NCBI RefSeq assembly: GCF_000308515.1
Contig: NZ_BAFV01000027.1
Coordinates: 1-64,000 of the forward strand
Reading direction: 5' to 3'
Origin: Nocardia carnea NBRC 14403
Lineage (GTDB): Bacteria > Actinomycetota > Actinomycetes > Mycobacteriales > Mycobacteriaceae
DNA length: 64,000 bases
Shown: positions 52,570-62,855 of the stretch, piece by piece
Numbering within the stretch: position 1 is the first letter of the stretch
Layout: each line of letters begins with the position of its first letter
Translations under genes and position numbers: made by a program
The notes under the pieces: generated by a model
Database searches by the model: none
The model's input: the letters and a program-made list of their open reading frames with translations, nothing else
What the model was told of the DNA's origin: nothing

Positions 52570-53742
52570 ATGTTACGAATCGGCCTCACCGGAGGTATGG
52601 GCGCGGGCAAATCGACGGTCGCGCGGGCACTCGCCGAACACGGGGCGGTGATCATCGACTCCGACGTCATCGCCCGGGAGGTGGTGGCACCCGGAACTCC
52701 CGGACTGGCCGCCCTTGTCGAGGCGTTCGGCGCGGATATCCTGGCCGCCGACGGCAGCCTCGACCGGCCCGCCCTCGCCGCCAAGGCGTTCCGCGACGAC
52801 GAATCCCGCGCGACCCTGAACTCCATCACCCATCCCCTGGTGGGGCAGCGCACTGCCGCGCTGCTCGCCGCGGCTGCACCGGATGCCATTGTGGTGCAGG
52901 ATGTTCCGTTGCTGGTAGAGAACAATATGGCGCCGTTCGTGAACTTGGTGCTGGTCGTGGACGCCGCCACCGAAACCCGGTTGCGGCGGCTGGTCGAATT
53001 CCGCGGCGTGGATGAAGCCGATGCGCGCGCCCGGATCGCGGCGCAGGCCACCGACGAACAGCGCTACGCCGCCGCCGACGTGCTCCTGGACAACAACGGT
53101 GCCGCGGGCGCGGTGGAAGCCGAGGTCGCGCGCCTGTGGGAGCGGCGGCTGGTGCCGTTCGAAGCGAATATGCGCGCCGGTATCGCGGTGCGGCCCGAGT
53201 TCGGCATCGTGGACGTGGAAGCCAGGCCGGAATGGGCCGCGCAGGCGCAGCGGTTGATCGCGCGGTTGCAGGTCGCGGCCGGTGCGGCAGCCGAGCGGGT
53301 GGACCATATCGGTGCCACCGCGGTGCCGGATCTACCCGCGCCGGATGTTCTCGAATTTCAGATCACGGTCGCTGACCGGGCCGGCGCCGACGGTATTCGG
53401 GACGCGTTGGCCGGTGCCGGATTCCCGGAACTTCCGGCGCCGTTCCGCGAACCGGCACTCGCGGAAGGAGACGGATTCACCGAGGGCCGGCTGCACGGCA
53501 GCGCGGATCCGGGCCGTCCTGCTTTCGTATACCTCCGGATGGAGGGAAGCCCCCGGCAGGAATTCGCCCTGGCGTTCCGCGACCGGTTGCGGGCCGATGA
53601 ACAGCTCCGCGCTGAGTACACCGAGGTGATCCGTGCGGCGGCGGCAAAGACCGAGGGGCTCGCGGGGGACGAGGCGTGGGCGGCGTATACCGCGGCGCGG
53701 GAGCCATGGTTGACCGGAATGGTCCAGCGGGTGGTCGACTAG
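52570..53742 (+). CDS. coaE: Dephospho-CoA kinase fused to a GrpB-like domain
   Basis: From ATG 52570 the product is 390 residues. The kinase (1 to about 200) has P-loop GGMGAGKST (8-16), '[11 protein letters not shown]', 'HPLVG' and '[14 protein letters not shown]', and makes CoA by phosphorylating dephospho-CoA. From about residue 215 a UPF0157/GrpB domain follows ([22 protein letters not shown], '[21 protein letters not shown]'), a fusion also found in mycobacterial CoaE. The frame extends upstream but without homologous look. Next to rpsA as in M. tuberculosis. Confidence 0.94.
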   Translation: MLRIGLTGGMGAGKSTVARALAEHGAVIIDSDVIAREVVAPGTPGLAALVEAFGADILAADGSLDRPALAAKAFRDDESRATLNSITHPLVGQRTAALLAAAAPDAIVVQDVPLLVENNMAPFVNLVLVVDAATETRLRRLVEFRGVDEADARARIAAQATDEQRYAAADVLLDNNGAAGAVEAEVARLWERRLVPFEANMRAGIAVRPEFGIVDVEARPEWAAQAQRLIARLQVAAGAAAERVDHIGATAVPDLPAPDVLEFQITVADRAGADGIRDALAGAGFPELPAPFREPALAEGDGFTEGRLHGSADPGRPAFVYLRMEGSPRQEFALAFRDRLRADEQLRAEYTEVIRAAAAKTEGLAGDEAWAAYTAAREPWLTGMVQRVVD

Positions 53743-54238
53743 AACACCGAGCGCCGGGGATGTCGAGCCGACCGGAGGCCACCGGGGGCCCGGCCTCGCC
53801 GAGTCCGCGGTCTCGACTGCCCCGGCTGGTCGGCGGGTGGGGCGCCGTGCTCCCACGTCCGGGCAAGGGCGGTGCCCGAGGAGCCGGCCGGGTGTCGTAT
53901 CGCGCCGGTCGGTGCTGCGCAATTCCGCGGGACTTCCGGTCGGCGCAGCTCGATAGCACCGTGACGCGCCGGCCCCGGTTCGCGATCGGACCGTCGGAGC
54001 GCAGCCACACACGGCTGCCCGACGTGTAGGGCGCCGCTCGACGCGGGCGAGCCCCGCACCGTTGTCCCGGTCGATCGGTCTGCCCGGCCATGCTGCTGCC
54101 CTTGTACAGACCTCACCGTCGGTTTCCGGGTCCCTGGGCGAACGGATGCCTGAGCGGCGGCCTCTGGACGTCTGCTATGCCACCCAGGTGCCTGGGCCAT
54201 GCGGAATGGCCGCGGCCCCGGGGAGGGTGAAGAGGAGT
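53743..54238. other. Intergenic stretch without a recognised gene
   Basis: Lies between coaE and the convergent DUF402 gene. Open frames on both strands are Arg/Pro/Ser-rich and lack ribosome sites. I see no tRNA-like fold or convincing terminator. Confidence 0.45.
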
Positions 54239-54763
54239 TCACATCCAAGTCAGCGGCATCTCCAGAGACTCGGTCCAGGCCAGGAAGTCGTGGCCGTGGG
54301 CGGCGATACCGTCGATTGCGCGGGTGGCGGTGGCCACGGCCTGCTCGGCGGTGGCCGCGTCGAGGAGGCCGGTCGCGTGGGCCGCCAGGAGTTCGTCGAC
54401 GTCCAGCAGTTGGGTTTCGCGGCCCGTCCGGACCACCAGGTCCAGGTAGTGGTCGACCGATCGCCAGCGTTTCGGCTCGAATTCGCCGAACTCCCCGATA
54501 TCGATGTAGTAGTCCTGGTCGCGCATATGCGCGGGATGGAAGTGGAACACCGTCGCACGTATGCCGAGCGTGGGCAGCAGCCAGGATTCGAGGTAGTGGA
54601 ACTGGGGGTGGTCGGCGGTGCGGGCCATGTACAGGCCCCAGGGCTCGAGATGGTAGCGCTCGACCGCGCGGATGAACCCCTTCGGATCGGTATTGGTCAG
54701 TTCCGCGATATCGAAGTACTCCACCTTCGGCCGGTGGACGTGCACACTGGCTGCCTTGGTCAC
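54239..54763 (-). CDS. DUF402-domain protein
   Basis: The 174 residues from GTG 54763 (VTKAASVHVHRPKVEYFDIAEL) contain the DUF402 pattern. 'DQDYYIDIGEFGEFEPKRWRSVDHYLDLVVRTGRETQLLDVDELLAA' has the acid-rich metal-binding strands, in a beta-barrel fold related to nucleoside-phosphate phosphatases and FAU-1-like RNA-binding proteins. It holds the place of M. tuberculosis Rv1632c, between coaE and uvrB and on the opposite strand. The long open frame upstream lies over uvrB and is shadow. Confidence 0.85.
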   Translation of the reverse strand: MTKAASVHVHRPKVEYFDIAELTNTDPKGFIRAVERYHLEPWGLYMARTADHPQFHYLESWLLPTLGIRATVFHFHPAHMRDQDYYIDIGEFGEFEPKRWRSVDHYLDLVVRTGRETQLLDVDELLAAHATGLLDAATAEQAVATATRAIDGIAAHGHDFLAWTESLEMPLTWM

Positions 54764-54874
54764 AGCTGGAGAATCTACCCAGGACCGCGGTGATGTGCGC
54801 GGTGCCGTACCCGGCGGGGCCGCCACCGTGGTGGAGTCCGGAATCGTGTCGGTGGGCGGGCTTAGTCTGGGGAT

Positions 54875-57067
54875 ATGGCATTCGCAACCGAACTCCGTGC
54901 GGCCGGCGTCAGCGGAACCGAGGCCGACGGGCAAACTCCCCTGGCGAAATCGGAGTTCCGCCCGGTCGGGGAGATCGAGCGGACCGGCGGGCAGTTCGAG
55001 GTCGTCAGTCCGTATCAGCCCGCCGGGGATCAGCCCGCCGCGATCGAGGAGCTGGAACGCCGGATCACGGCCGGGGAACCCGATGTGGTGCTGCTGGGTG
55101 CCACCGGTACCGGTAAATCCGCCACCACGGCCTGGCTCATCGAACGATTGCAGCGGCCCACGCTGGTGATGGCCCCGAACAAAACCCTCGCGGCGCAGCT
55201 GGCCAACGAGCTGCGCGAAATGCTCCCGCACAACGCGGTGGAGTATTTCGTCTCCTATTACGACTACTACCAGCCCGAGGCCTATATCGCGCAGACCGAT
55301 ACCTATATCGAGAAGGACAGCTCGATCAACGACGATGTGGAGCGGCTGCGCCATTCGGCCACCTCCGCACTGCTGTCCCGGCGCGATGTGGTGGTGGTGG
55401 CCTCGGTGTCCTGTATCTACGGCCTGGGCACCCCGCAGTCGTATCTGGATCGTTCGGTGCTGCTGGAGGTGGGCGCGGAGGTCGACCGCGATGCGTTTCT
55501 GCGCATGCTGGTGGACGTCCAGTACACACGCAACGATATGGCCTTCACCAGGGGATCGTTCCGGGTGCGCGGCGATACCGTCGAGATCATCCCGTCCTAT
55601 GAGGAACTGGCGGTGCGGATCGAATTCTTCGGTGACGAGATCGAGGAACTCTATTATCTGCACCCCCTCACCGGGGATGTGGTGCGCAAGGTCGATATGG
55701 TGCGGATCTTCCCGGCCACCCACTATGTGGCCGGGCCGGACCGGATGGCGCGGGCGGTCACCGATATCGAGGCCGAGCTGGAAGAACGCCTGGCAGATCT
55801 GGAAGGCAAAGGCAAACTGCTCGAAGCGCAACGGTTGCGGATGCGGACCCAATACGACCTGGAAATGATCCGGCAGGTCGGTTTCTGCTCGGGTATCGAG
55901 AATTATTCACGGCATATCGACGGGCGGCCCGCGGGCTCGGCTCCGGCCACCCTGCTCGATTATTTCCCCGACGATTTCCTGCTGGTCATCGACGAATCCC
56001 ATGTCACGGTGCCGCAGATCGGCGGTATGTACGAGGGGGATATGTCGCGCAAACGCAACCTCGTCGAATACGGGTTCCGGCTACCGTCGGCGGTGGACAA
56101 CCGGCCGTTGACGTGGGAGGAGTTCGCCGAACGGATCGGTCAGGCCGTGTACCTGTCGGCCACCCCGGGCGATTACGAACTCGGCCGCGTCGGCGGTGAG
56201 GTGGTCGAACAGGTCATCCGCCCGACCGGTCTGGTCGATCCGCAGGTGGTGGTCAAACCCACCAAGGGGCAGATCGACGATCTGGTGCACGAGGTCCGGC
56301 AGCGGATCGAACGCGACGAGCGGGTACTGGTCACCACACTCACCAAGAAGATGGCCGAGGATCTCACCGACTATCTGCTCGGGCTGGGCCTGCGGGTGCG
56401 CTACCTGCATTCCGAGATCGACACCTTGCGCCGTGTCGAGTTGCTGCGCCAGCTGCGTCTCGGCGAATACGACGTACTGGTCGGGATCAACCTGCTGCGT
56501 GAGGGCCTGGACCTGCCGGAGGTTTCGCTGGTGGCCATCTTGGACGCCGATAAGGAAGGGTTCCTGCGCAGCACCAAGAGCCTCATCCAGACGATCGGCC
56601 GTGCCGCCCGAAACGTTTCGGGCGAGGTGCACATGTACGCGGACAAGATCACCGATTCGATGCGCGACGCCATCGACGAAACCGAACGCCGTCGTGCCAA
56701 ACAGCTCGCCTACAACGCGGAAATGGGGATCGATCCGCAACCGCTGCGCAAGAAGATCGCCGATATCCTCGATCAGGTCTATTCCGAGGCCGACGACGAG
56801 GTCGCGGTCGGCGGATCCGGTCGTAATGCCAGCCGCGGCCGGCGGGCGCAGGGGGAGCCGGGCCGGGCGGTGAGCGCGGGCATCGTGGAAGGTCGCGATA
56901 TCAAGTCGATGCCGCGGGCCGAATTGGCCGATCTGGTGGCCGAGCTCACCGATCAGATGATGAATGCGGCCCGCGAACTGCAGTTCGAGCTCGCGGGCCG
57001 GCTCCGCGACGAAATCGCCGACCTGAAGAAGGAGCTGCGCGGTATGGACGCGGCCGGATTGCAGTGA
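54875..57067 (+). CDS. uvrB: Excinuclease ABC subunit B
   Basis: The 730-residue helicase-like damage verifier of nucleotide excision repair. Walker A is [11 protein letters not shown] (Lys81), the beta-hairpin reads '[15 protein letters not shown]', motif II 'VIDESHVT', and motif VI lies in '[19 protein letters not shown]'. A C-terminal UVR motif ([36 protein letters not shown]) binds UvrC. An N-terminal extension of about 40 residues precedes the conserved '[17 protein letters not shown]'. Divergent from DUF402 with 111 bp between starts. Confidence 0.97.
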   Translation: MAFATELRAAGVSGTEADGQTPLAKSEFRPVGEIERTGGQFEVVSPYQPAGDQPAAIEELERRITAGEPDVVLLGATGTGKSATTAWLIERLQRPTLVMAPNKTLAAQLANELREMLPHNAVEYFVSYYDYYQPEAYIAQTDTYIEKDSSINDDVERLRHSATSALLSRRDVVVVASVSCIYGLGTPQSYLDRSVLLEVGAEVDRDAFLRMLVDVQYTRNDMAFTRGSFRVRGDTVEIIPSYEELAVRIEFFGDEIEELYYLHPLTGDVVRKVDMVRIFPATHYVAGPDRMARAVTDIEAELEERLADLEGKGKLLEAQRLRMRTQYDLEMIRQVGFCSGIENYSRHIDGRPAGSAPATLLDYFPDDFLLVIDESHVTVPQIGGMYEGDMSRKRNLVEYGFRLPSAVDNRPLTWEEFAERIGQAVYLSATPGDYELGRVGGEVVEQVIRPTGLVDPQVVVKPTKGQIDDLVHEVRQRIERDERVLVTTLTKKMAEDLTDYLLGLGLRVRYLHSEIDTLRRVELLRQLRLGEYDVLVGINLLREGLDLPEVSLVAILDADKEGFLRSTKSLIQTIGRAARNVSGEVHMYADKITDSMRDAIDETERRRAKQLAYNAEMGIDPQPLRKKIADILDQVYSEADDEVAVGGSGRNASRGRRAQGEPGRAVSAGIVEGRDIKSMPRAELADLVAELTDQMMNAARELQFELAGRLRDEIADLKKELRGMDAAGLQ

Positions 57068-57090
57068 CCGCGTCGCGTTACCGCGGACGG

Positions 57091-57561
57091 TCAGCCCTGG
57101 GTGGCCATCCATTCCTCGACCCGGCGTTCGGCCTCTTCACGGGAGACGTCCTCCACCCGGGTCATCACCACCCAGCGGTGACCGAACGGGTCCAGCAGGG
57201 CCCCGTAGCGGTCGCCGGTGACGAAGGTGGCCGGATCCTCGGCGACCTTCGCGCCGTGCGCACGCGCGCGGGCGATCACAGCGTCGACATCCGGACAGTA
57301 GTGCACCAGCGAGGTGTGCACCCATTCACCGGTCGGGGCCAGCACGTTCTGGTCCGGTACCGGCATGCCCAGCTGGATCGTGGAATCGCCGATCTTCAGT
57401 TCGGCATGGGCGGGCTGCCCGTCGGGCATATCGTTGCGGGAGAGCACCTCGGCACCGAAAACGGCGCGGTAGAAGTCGAGGGCGGCCTTGCCGTCCGGCA
57501 CCGCGATGAACACGGTGATCGAGTGATAGCCCTCGGGAATCGGATTCACTGTTTCGCTCAT
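57091..57561 (-). CDS. VOC/glyoxalase-fold protein (PhnB-like)
   Basis: The 156-residue protein repeats the paired beta-alpha-beta-beta-beta module. It shows 'ALDFYRAVFGAEVLSRNDMPDGQPAHAELKIGDSTIQL' and 'DVDAVIARARAHGAKVAEDPATFVTGDRYGALLDPFGHRWVV', matching PhnB/3-demethylubiquinone-like and bleomycin-resistance-like members. 'DPFGHRW' holds a common ligand His. The substrate is unknown. It lies downstream of uvrB on the opposite strand and divergent from the AraC gene. Confidence 0.85.
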   Translation of the reverse strand: MSETVNPIPEGYHSITVFIAVPDGKAALDFYRAVFGAEVLSRNDMPDGQPAHAELKIGDSTIQLGMPVPDQNVLAPTGEWVHTSLVHYCPDVDAVIARARAHGAKVAEDPATFVTGDRYGALLDPFGHRWVVMTRVEDVSREEAERRVEEWMATQG

Positions 57562-58007
57562 GAGTTCGATTCTGCTCGGGTGCGCGGCCTGGATCTTGTA
57601 AGAAAGCGACAGCTCGCCGAAGCCGATGGCGGGTGGGCCCGGAGCCGGTGCACCGATGGGTTTCGGTGCACCGGGGCGCGCCGAAACCGAGTGGGCCGTC
57701 GGCAGCAGACCGGTACGGCCTTCGCGGACTTCCGATACCGCCTTATCGCGCCTGCCGCGCCGTCGGATGTGCTGGGCCTATCGATATCGCACCCGGCGAC
57801 GTGGTTGCGCTCCCGGACCGGCGGATCGTCACCGGGGGCGACGGGGATACACAGCGGGAGGGCCGGGTGGATGGAGATGTCGGCCCGATTCGATCGGGGC
57901 CGCGTGGGGGAGCCGCGGCAACCCACCGGCGGACTTGCCGCCGGCCGTGGGGAAGACCGGCGCACGAGGGTTCGGAATCGGGCGCTGCGGGATCGGGGAG
58001 TCCAGGG
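57562..58007. other. Divergent promoter region between VOC and AraC genes
   Basis: About 445 bp between the VOC start and ATG 58008. The AraC frame is open from 57633, but that part (Arg/Gly/Pro-rich) lacks a family match. Presumably holds promoters for both genes; no defined operator seen. Confidence 0.4.
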
Positions 58008-58880
58008 ATGAGTGATTCCGGGGCCGTAGTACCGCCGGGGGCCGGCGATCGGAAGGCGATACTGCATCCGCATGAGCAGGAGCGCTATCGCACGCTCGAG
58101 CGGTTGCCGGCCGGCCCGGCGGTCGCGGAGTACGTCGAGTGGTATTGGGCCGTGCGCTGGGATATGCGCGGGCGGGCGCCCTACGTCGCCGAGGTGCTTC
58201 CGTTTCCGTGTGTGCATCTCACCTTCGAACGCGACGGCGATCGTTTCGGGGGATTCGTCAACGGTGTGTGCACCCGGAAATACGTCCGGGAGCTCGCCGG
58301 TCGCGGGGAGACCTTCGGGGTGCGGTTCCGGCCCGGCGGGTTCGGGGCGTTCACCGGCCTCGATGTGGGCGGGCTGCGAGACCGGGCCGTGCCCGCCGCC
58401 GAGGTACTGCCCGATATCGGAGATCTCGCCGACCGGGTGCTGGCCACACCCGCCGATGCCGGCCGGCGCCGGTTGGTGGAGGACTATCTGCGCGCCCGGA
58501 CCCGGCGCGACGATCCGAACTATCGGCTCGTGCTGCGGATCGCGGCCGTGATGGCGCAGGATCCGGAACTCACCCGGGTCGATCAGGTCACCGAGCGGTT
58601 CGGTGTTTCACCGCGGACCCTGCAGCGGCTGTTCCGGCGGTATATCGGTGCCGGGCCGAAATGGGTGTTGCGCCGGTACCGGCTCCAGGACGGTGCCGAT
58701 CTGCTGGCCCGCGGCCGTACCGACGATCTCGCCGCGCTCGCCGCCGACCTCGGATATTTCGATCAGGCGCATTTCACCCGTGAGTTCACCGCGGAGGTCG
58801 GAATGGCGCCGCTGGAATATGCCAAGAATTCGTTACGCTCGCGCGATGAGGTGACTTCCAAGGTGCTGCCTGCCTCATAA
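58008..58880 (+). CDS. AraC-family transcriptional regulator
   Basis: From ATG 58008 (MSDSGAVVPPGAGDRKAI) the product is 290 residues. The C-terminal HTH pair lies at about 190-275, with 'VTERFGVSPRTLQRLFRRYIGAGPKWVLRRYRLQDGADLLARG' and 'AALAADLGYFDQAHFTREFTAEVGMAPLEYA'. The N-terminal domain ('VEWYWAVRWDMRGRAPYVAEVLPFPCVHLTFE') is a cupin-like DUF6597 type. AGGG is the weak upstream site. It is divergent from the VOC gene and followed by DoxX, either of which may be its target. Confidence 0.87.
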   Translation: MSDSGAVVPPGAGDRKAILHPHEQERYRTLERLPAGPAVAEYVEWYWAVRWDMRGRAPYVAEVLPFPCVHLTFERDGDRFGGFVNGVCTRKYVRELAGRGETFGVRFRPGGFGAFTGLDVGGLRDRAVPAAEVLPDIGDLADRVLATPADAGRRRLVEDYLRARTRRDDPNYRLVLRIAAVMAQDPELTRVDQVTERFGVSPRTLQRLFRRYIGAGPKWVLRRYRLQDGADLLARGRTDDLAALAADLGYFDQAHFTREFTAEVGMAPLEYAKNSLRSRDEVTSKVLPAS

Positions 58881-58937
58881 TCGAATTTCGGATTCGACAT
58901 GTAAGCGGTACCCGTCGGTGAGAGCGAGGAGCTGCAC

Positions 58938-59345
58938 ATGGATGTCGTGGTATTGATCGGCCGGGTGATGTTCGTCATCCTGTTTCTGAGCTCGGCAATG
59001 GGGCATTTCACCCAGACGAAGGCGATGGCCGGCTATGCGCAGTCCAAGGGCGTGCCCATGCCGGAGATGGCGGTCCGGGCCTCCGGTGCGCTCATGTTGC
59101 TCGGGAGTATCAGCATTCTGCTGGGCATCTGGGCCGACCTGGGTGCGTTGCTGCTGCTGGTGATGATCGTCCCCACCATGATCATGATGCACAGTTTCTG
59201 GAAGGAAACCGATCCGGAGGCAACCCAGTCCGAAACCATCCAGTTCAACAAGGACCTTGCCCTCGCGGGCGCCCTGGTGATGATGTTCGGTTTCTTCGCG
59301 AAAAACGAGGAATTGGGGCTGACCATTACCGGTCCGCTGTTCTAG
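58938..59345 (+). CDS. DoxX-family membrane protein
   Basis: The 135-residue protein has four hydrophobic helices (VVLIGRVMFVILFLSSAMGHF; ALMLLGSISILLGIWADLGALL; LVMIVPTMIMMHSFW; LALAGALVMMFGFFA), fitting DoxX. In mycobacteria DoxX forms a membrane complex linking oxidative-stress defence and thiol homeostasis. AGGAG precedes ATG 58938. It is the second DoxX-type gene in the window. It follows the AraC gene by 57 bp and may be co-transcribed. Confidence 0.86.
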   Translation: MDVVVLIGRVMFVILFLSSAMGHFTQTKAMAGYAQSKGVPMPEMAVRASGALMLLGSISILLGIWADLGALLLLVMIVPTMIMMHSFWKETDPEATQSETIQFNKDLALAGALVMMFGFFAKNEELGLTITGPLF

Positions 59346-59673
59346 CAGTGGCCCCTATTCGGTGATCCGGTGCCGGTTGCGGTCACCTGGGCTGTGAGGA
59401 AAATCCCACGGCGCCAATGGTGTTCGCACTTCTTGTGATGTCTCACATGTTCGACCGCATGGTGACGGGAACATCCAGGTAGATGCGGTCGCTGCCGCTC
59501 CGGGAAGCGGAAATGTGAAACACTGACACCGCCGCGACGCAATGTGATGTAGAACGAATCAGGTTACTCGGGCCTCGGTTACGGCTATGGTCTACGCAGT
59601 CGCTGCGCCGTTGCCGACTTTCCGGCAGCGTTCGGCGCAGCCGCGTTTATACCCCGCACAGTTGGAGGAGAGA
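59346..59673. other. Leader/promoter region of the universal stress protein gene
   Basis: About 330 bp without a gene-like frame. The long upstream space fits a stress-regulated promoter; GGTTAC followed by GGCTATGG near 59574-59589 vaguely resembles SigB-type elements but spacing is poor. No other structure recognised. Confidence 0.35.
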
Positions 59674-60126
59674 ATGACCGCCTACCGGACCATTGTCGTC
59701 GGTACCGACGGCTCGGACTCGTCGTATGTCGCCGTGGACAAGGCCGCCGCATTGGCGGGAGCCGCGGGTTCGACACTGATCCTGGCCTGCGCCTACTACC
59801 CGACCGACGACCGTGACGTCGCCGCCGCGAGCGATATGCTCAAGGACGAGGCGTACCAGGTTCGCGGTTCGGCGCCCACCAACGAGATTCTGCGTACCGC
59901 GCGGGATCGGGCCGTGGCAGCGGGCGCCAAGGAGATCGTGGAGAAGGCGATGGTCGGTGAACCGGTCGAATCCCTGCTGGACCTGGTCAAGGAAACGCAG
60001 GCGGACCTGCTCGTGGTCGGTAACCGGGGCCTGAACACGCTGGCCGGACGGTTGCTGGGTTCGGTGCCCTCCGATGTAGCGCGTAAATCGAAATCCGATG
60101 TCCTGATCGTGCACACGGTGCGCTGA
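59674..60126 (+). CDS. Universal stress protein (UspA family)
   Basis: The 150-residue single-domain Usp has the ATP-binding pattern 'VVGTDGSDSSYVAVDKAAALA' and 'LLVVGNRGLNTLAGRLLGSVPSDVARKSKSDVLIVHT', containing the G-x2-G-x9-G-S nucleotide loop. AGTTGGAGGAGAGA gives a strong ribosome site 4-8 nt before ATG 59674. Single-domain Usps respond to hypoxia or starvation in mycobacteria. Ends with a perfect palindromic hairpin. Confidence 0.93.
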   Translation: MTAYRTIVVGTDGSDSSYVAVDKAAALAGAAGSTLILACAYYPTDDRDVAAASDMLKDEAYQVRGSAPTNEILRTARDRAVAAGAKEIVEKAMVGEPVESLLDLVKETQADLLVVGNRGLNTLAGRLLGSVPSDVARKSKSDVLIVHTVR

Positions 60127-60144
60127 GCCGCATATCGGTCGCTT

Positions 60145-60176
60145 CGCCCCGCCCGGAACATGTTCCGGGCGGGGCG
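60145..60176 (+). terminator. Perfect 32-bp palindrome after the Usp gene
   Basis: CGCCCCGCCCGGAACA (60145-60160) and TGTTCCGGGCGGGGCG (60161-60176) are exact reverse complements, 19 bp past the stop. As RNA this is a hairpin with a 4-nt loop, a likely terminator without T-run. Confidence 0.7.
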
Positions 60177-60378
60177 TTCGCGTACCGGGGCGCGGCGGGC
60201 CGGTGGACACGGTCGGCACACCCGGGATCAACTGGGGCTGCCCACGTGACACCGCATCGGATGCCCCTGATCGGGCCGCCGATGGTCGGTGTGGCCGGAC
60301 TGCTGCTCCGGCTCCGGGAGCCGGGGCGATGGCGGGGCTCTGAACTGGTATCGGGTGCCGGGTATGCGCGGGCCCGGA

Positions 60379-62709
60379 TCAGGGTGCGAGGCGGTGCAGT
60401 TCGGGCGGGAGATCGGTGCTGTGCACCACGGTGAGCTGCTGGGTTGCGCGGGTGAGGGCGACGTACAGATCGTTGCGGCCGCGTGGTGAATCGGCGATCA
60501 CTGCGCTCGGTTCCACCAGGTACACCGCATCGAATTCCAGGCCCTTGGCCTCGGTCACCGTGAGTACCCGTACCGATTCGCCGGCCAGATGCGCGAGTTC
60601 GCCGATGTTCTCGGCCGGAGCCAGTACCGCCGCGGTACCCGGGCCCTGCTGCTCGGCGAGCAAAGCGGCCAGGGTGTCGGCGATCTCCGCCGCGGCCACC
60701 CGATGCGCCCGCGGTATCCGGCCCGTTTCCCGTACCGAGCGCGGCACCTGGGCGGCGGGGTCGATGGCGGACAGTACATCCGCGGCGACCGCCATGATCT
60801 CGGCCGGGGTGCGGTAGTTCACCGTCAGCTCGGTGCGTTTCCAGCGTTTGGCCACATACGGTTCCAGCATCTGCGCCCACGAATGCGCGCCCGCCGGATC
60901 ACCGGTCTGCGCGATATCCCCGACCACGGTGACCCACCGGTTCGGGATCCGGCGCATCACCATGCGCCAGGCCATCTCCGATAGTTCCTGCGCCTCGTCC
61001 ACGATCACATGCCCGTAGGTCCAGCTGCGGTCGCCGGCGGCGCGTTCGGCGGTGGTCTGCCGGTTGCGCACCTGCTGACGTTCGGCGAGCTGGCTCGCAT
61101 CGATCAGGTCGTAGGCCATCAGGATTTCCGGGTCCAGTTCGTCCTCGAGATCCTGCGGGGCCGAACCGGTCAGGATGTCCAGGGCGTCCTGCGCCTCGGC
61201 CAGCTGGGCACGCCAGCGCCGCCGCGCGCGTTCGCGTTCCTCCGCATCGTCGGTGCCCAGGAGTTCGGCCAGCTCGTCGAGCAGGGGCGCGTCGGCGGCG
61301 CTGAACTCGCCGGTGCCGGTGCGCACGAGTTCGGCGCGGTCCTCCGGTTCGAGGATTTTGCCGGCGGCCCGGTCGAGCCGCTCGGGGTCGGCGAGCAGAT
61401 CGCTGAGGACCTGCTGCGGGGTCAGCAGCGGCCACAGTTGGGCCAGCACCCGGGTGACCGTGGCGTCGGCGCGCAGTTCGTCGCTGATCTCGCTGAGGTC
61501 GGCGGCGCTGAGCAGGCTGCGGCCACCACCCAGTGGGTCGGCGCCCATGGTCTGCGCCAGCTGATCGGTGAGTGCTTCGATCACCATCGATACGAAGATC
61601 GGGCGGGCCAGATTGTGCGGGCGGCGCGAAGAGCGGGCCCGGCCCCGGGCCCGGGTCACGATCTTGCGGTCCAGCGTGACCGGATAGCCGTCGAAGGTCA
61701 GGGTGATGGGTTCGCGCGGCACCTCCTGCCGGTCGCGGACGGCGTTCTTCAGGATGTCGAGAACCTGCAGCGACCCTTTGAGTTCACCGGCCCGCAGCGA
61801 ATCCTCCAGGGTTGCTTTCACGCCCGGATACAGGTCGCCGATGGTGGACAGCAGTACCCCTGTCTCACCGAGCGACGGCAGGACCTGGCCGATGTAGTCG
61901 AGGAAGGTGGCATTGGGTCCGATGATCAGCACACCGCTCTTCGCCAGCTGCTGGCGATAGGTGTAGAGCAGGTAGGCGGCGCGGTGCAGCGCGACCGCGG
62001 TCTTACCGGTGCCCGGCCCGCCCTGTACCACCAGAACGCTCTTGTGTTCGGCGCGAATGATCGCGTCCTGTTCGGTCTGGATGGTTTCCACGATGTCGGA
62101 CATATGCCCGGTGCGTGCCGCGTTCAGGGCCGCGAGCAGCGCGCTCTCGCTGCCGACCCCGCCGTCGGAGGCGGTGGCGCCGGCCCGGCGGGCGGCGTCG
62201 AGATCGAGGTATTCGTCGTTGACCGCGGTCACCCGGCGGTTGCGGGAGCGGATATGGCGCCGGCGGGCCACGCCGTCGGGCGCGGCGGTGGTGGCCAGGT
62301 AGAACGGCCGGGCCAGCGGAGCACGCCAATCCAGGAGCAGGGTTTCGTAATCGTTGTCCTCGTCGAGGATGCCGAGGCGGCCGATATAGCGCTGTTCCGG
62401 ACCTTCCTCGCCGTCGGTGATATCGATCCGGCCGAAGCACAGGCCGTGCTCGGCGGCGTCGTATTTGGCCAGGTCCTCGGTGTAGAGCTGGCTGAACGAT
62501 TCGCGTTCGGTACGTGCCTGCGGGGTGCCGCCGGTTTCCAGCAGTACCGTGCGTAACCGCTGGTCGGCGTAGGCGCGCATGCCGTCCAGCCGGTCGTACA
62601 GCACCGACAGGTGCGCCTGCTCCTGATCGATATCTCGGGTCGCCGCGTCCGGCGGTGACTCGGCGGAGTCCAGGGCGCCTGCGCGTTCCTGGGTGCGGTT
62701 GTCGGGCAA
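60379..62709 (-). CDS. helD: HelD-family UvrD-like ATPase (RNA polymerase recycling factor)
   Basis: The 776 residues are a superfamily-1 ATPase with an N-terminal coiled-coil arm (RDIDQEQAHLSVLYDRLDGMRAYADQRLRTVL). Walker A is GGPGTGKTAVALHRAAYLLY, the DEAQE box sits in 'VIVDEAQELSEMAWRM', and 'VTVVGDIAQTGDPAGA' and 'TVTEAKGLEFDAVYLVEP' follow. Such HelD/HelR proteins free stalled RNA polymerase and in some actinobacteria confer rifamycin tolerance. TTG 62709 is chosen: AAGGAG lies 8 nt upstream, whereas GTG 62727 would place that box inside the gene. No rifamycin-associated element seen upstream. Confidence 0.9.
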   Translation of the reverse strand: MPDNRTQERAGALDSAESPPDAATRDIDQEQAHLSVLYDRLDGMRAYADQRLRTVLLETGGTPQARTERESFSQLYTEDLAKYDAAEHGLCFGRIDITDGEEGPEQRYIGRLGILDEDNDYETLLLDWRAPLARPFYLATTAAPDGVARRRHIRSRNRRVTAVNDEYLDLDAARRAGATASDGGVGSESALLAALNAARTGHMSDIVETIQTEQDAIIRAEHKSVLVVQGGPGTGKTAVALHRAAYLLYTYRQQLAKSGVLIIGPNATFLDYIGQVLPSLGETGVLLSTIGDLYPGVKATLEDSLRAGELKGSLQVLDILKNAVRDRQEVPREPITLTFDGYPVTLDRKIVTRARGRARSSRRPHNLARPIFVSMVIEALTDQLAQTMGADPLGGGRSLLSAADLSEISDELRADATVTRVLAQLWPLLTPQQVLSDLLADPERLDRAAGKILEPEDRAELVRTGTGEFSAADAPLLDELAELLGTDDAEERERARRRWRAQLAEAQDALDILTGSAPQDLEDELDPEILMAYDLIDASQLAERQQVRNRQTTAERAAGDRSWTYGHVIVDEAQELSEMAWRMVMRRIPNRWVTVVGDIAQTGDPAGAHSWAQMLEPYVAKRWKRTELTVNYRTPAEIMAVAADVLSAIDPAAQVPRSVRETGRIPRAHRVAAAEIADTLAALLAEQQGPGTAAVLAPAENIGELAHLAGESVRVLTVTEAKGLEFDAVYLVEPSAVIADSPRGRNDLYVALTRATQQLTVVHSTDLPPELHRLAP

Positions 62710-62855
62710 GTTCTGGCTCCTTCTCACCCACGCGGGACAAGTTCGGCGGACACGAAATCACGGTGTGCACGCGTTGCGCTGGGGTGTGCACAGAGTTGTC
62801 GAGTCTACTGCGGACTCCGGGGACATGACGTTCCCCCAGGTCGGTGACCTATTTC

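Noticed and set aside
54239..55852. 537-residue minus-strand frame
   Set aside because: Only the DUF402 part from GTG 54763 is real; the remainder is antisense to uvrB.
62728..62855. Rifamycin-associated element upstream of the HelD-type gene
   Set aside because: No inverted repeat resembling the published element could be found in the upstream 130 bp.
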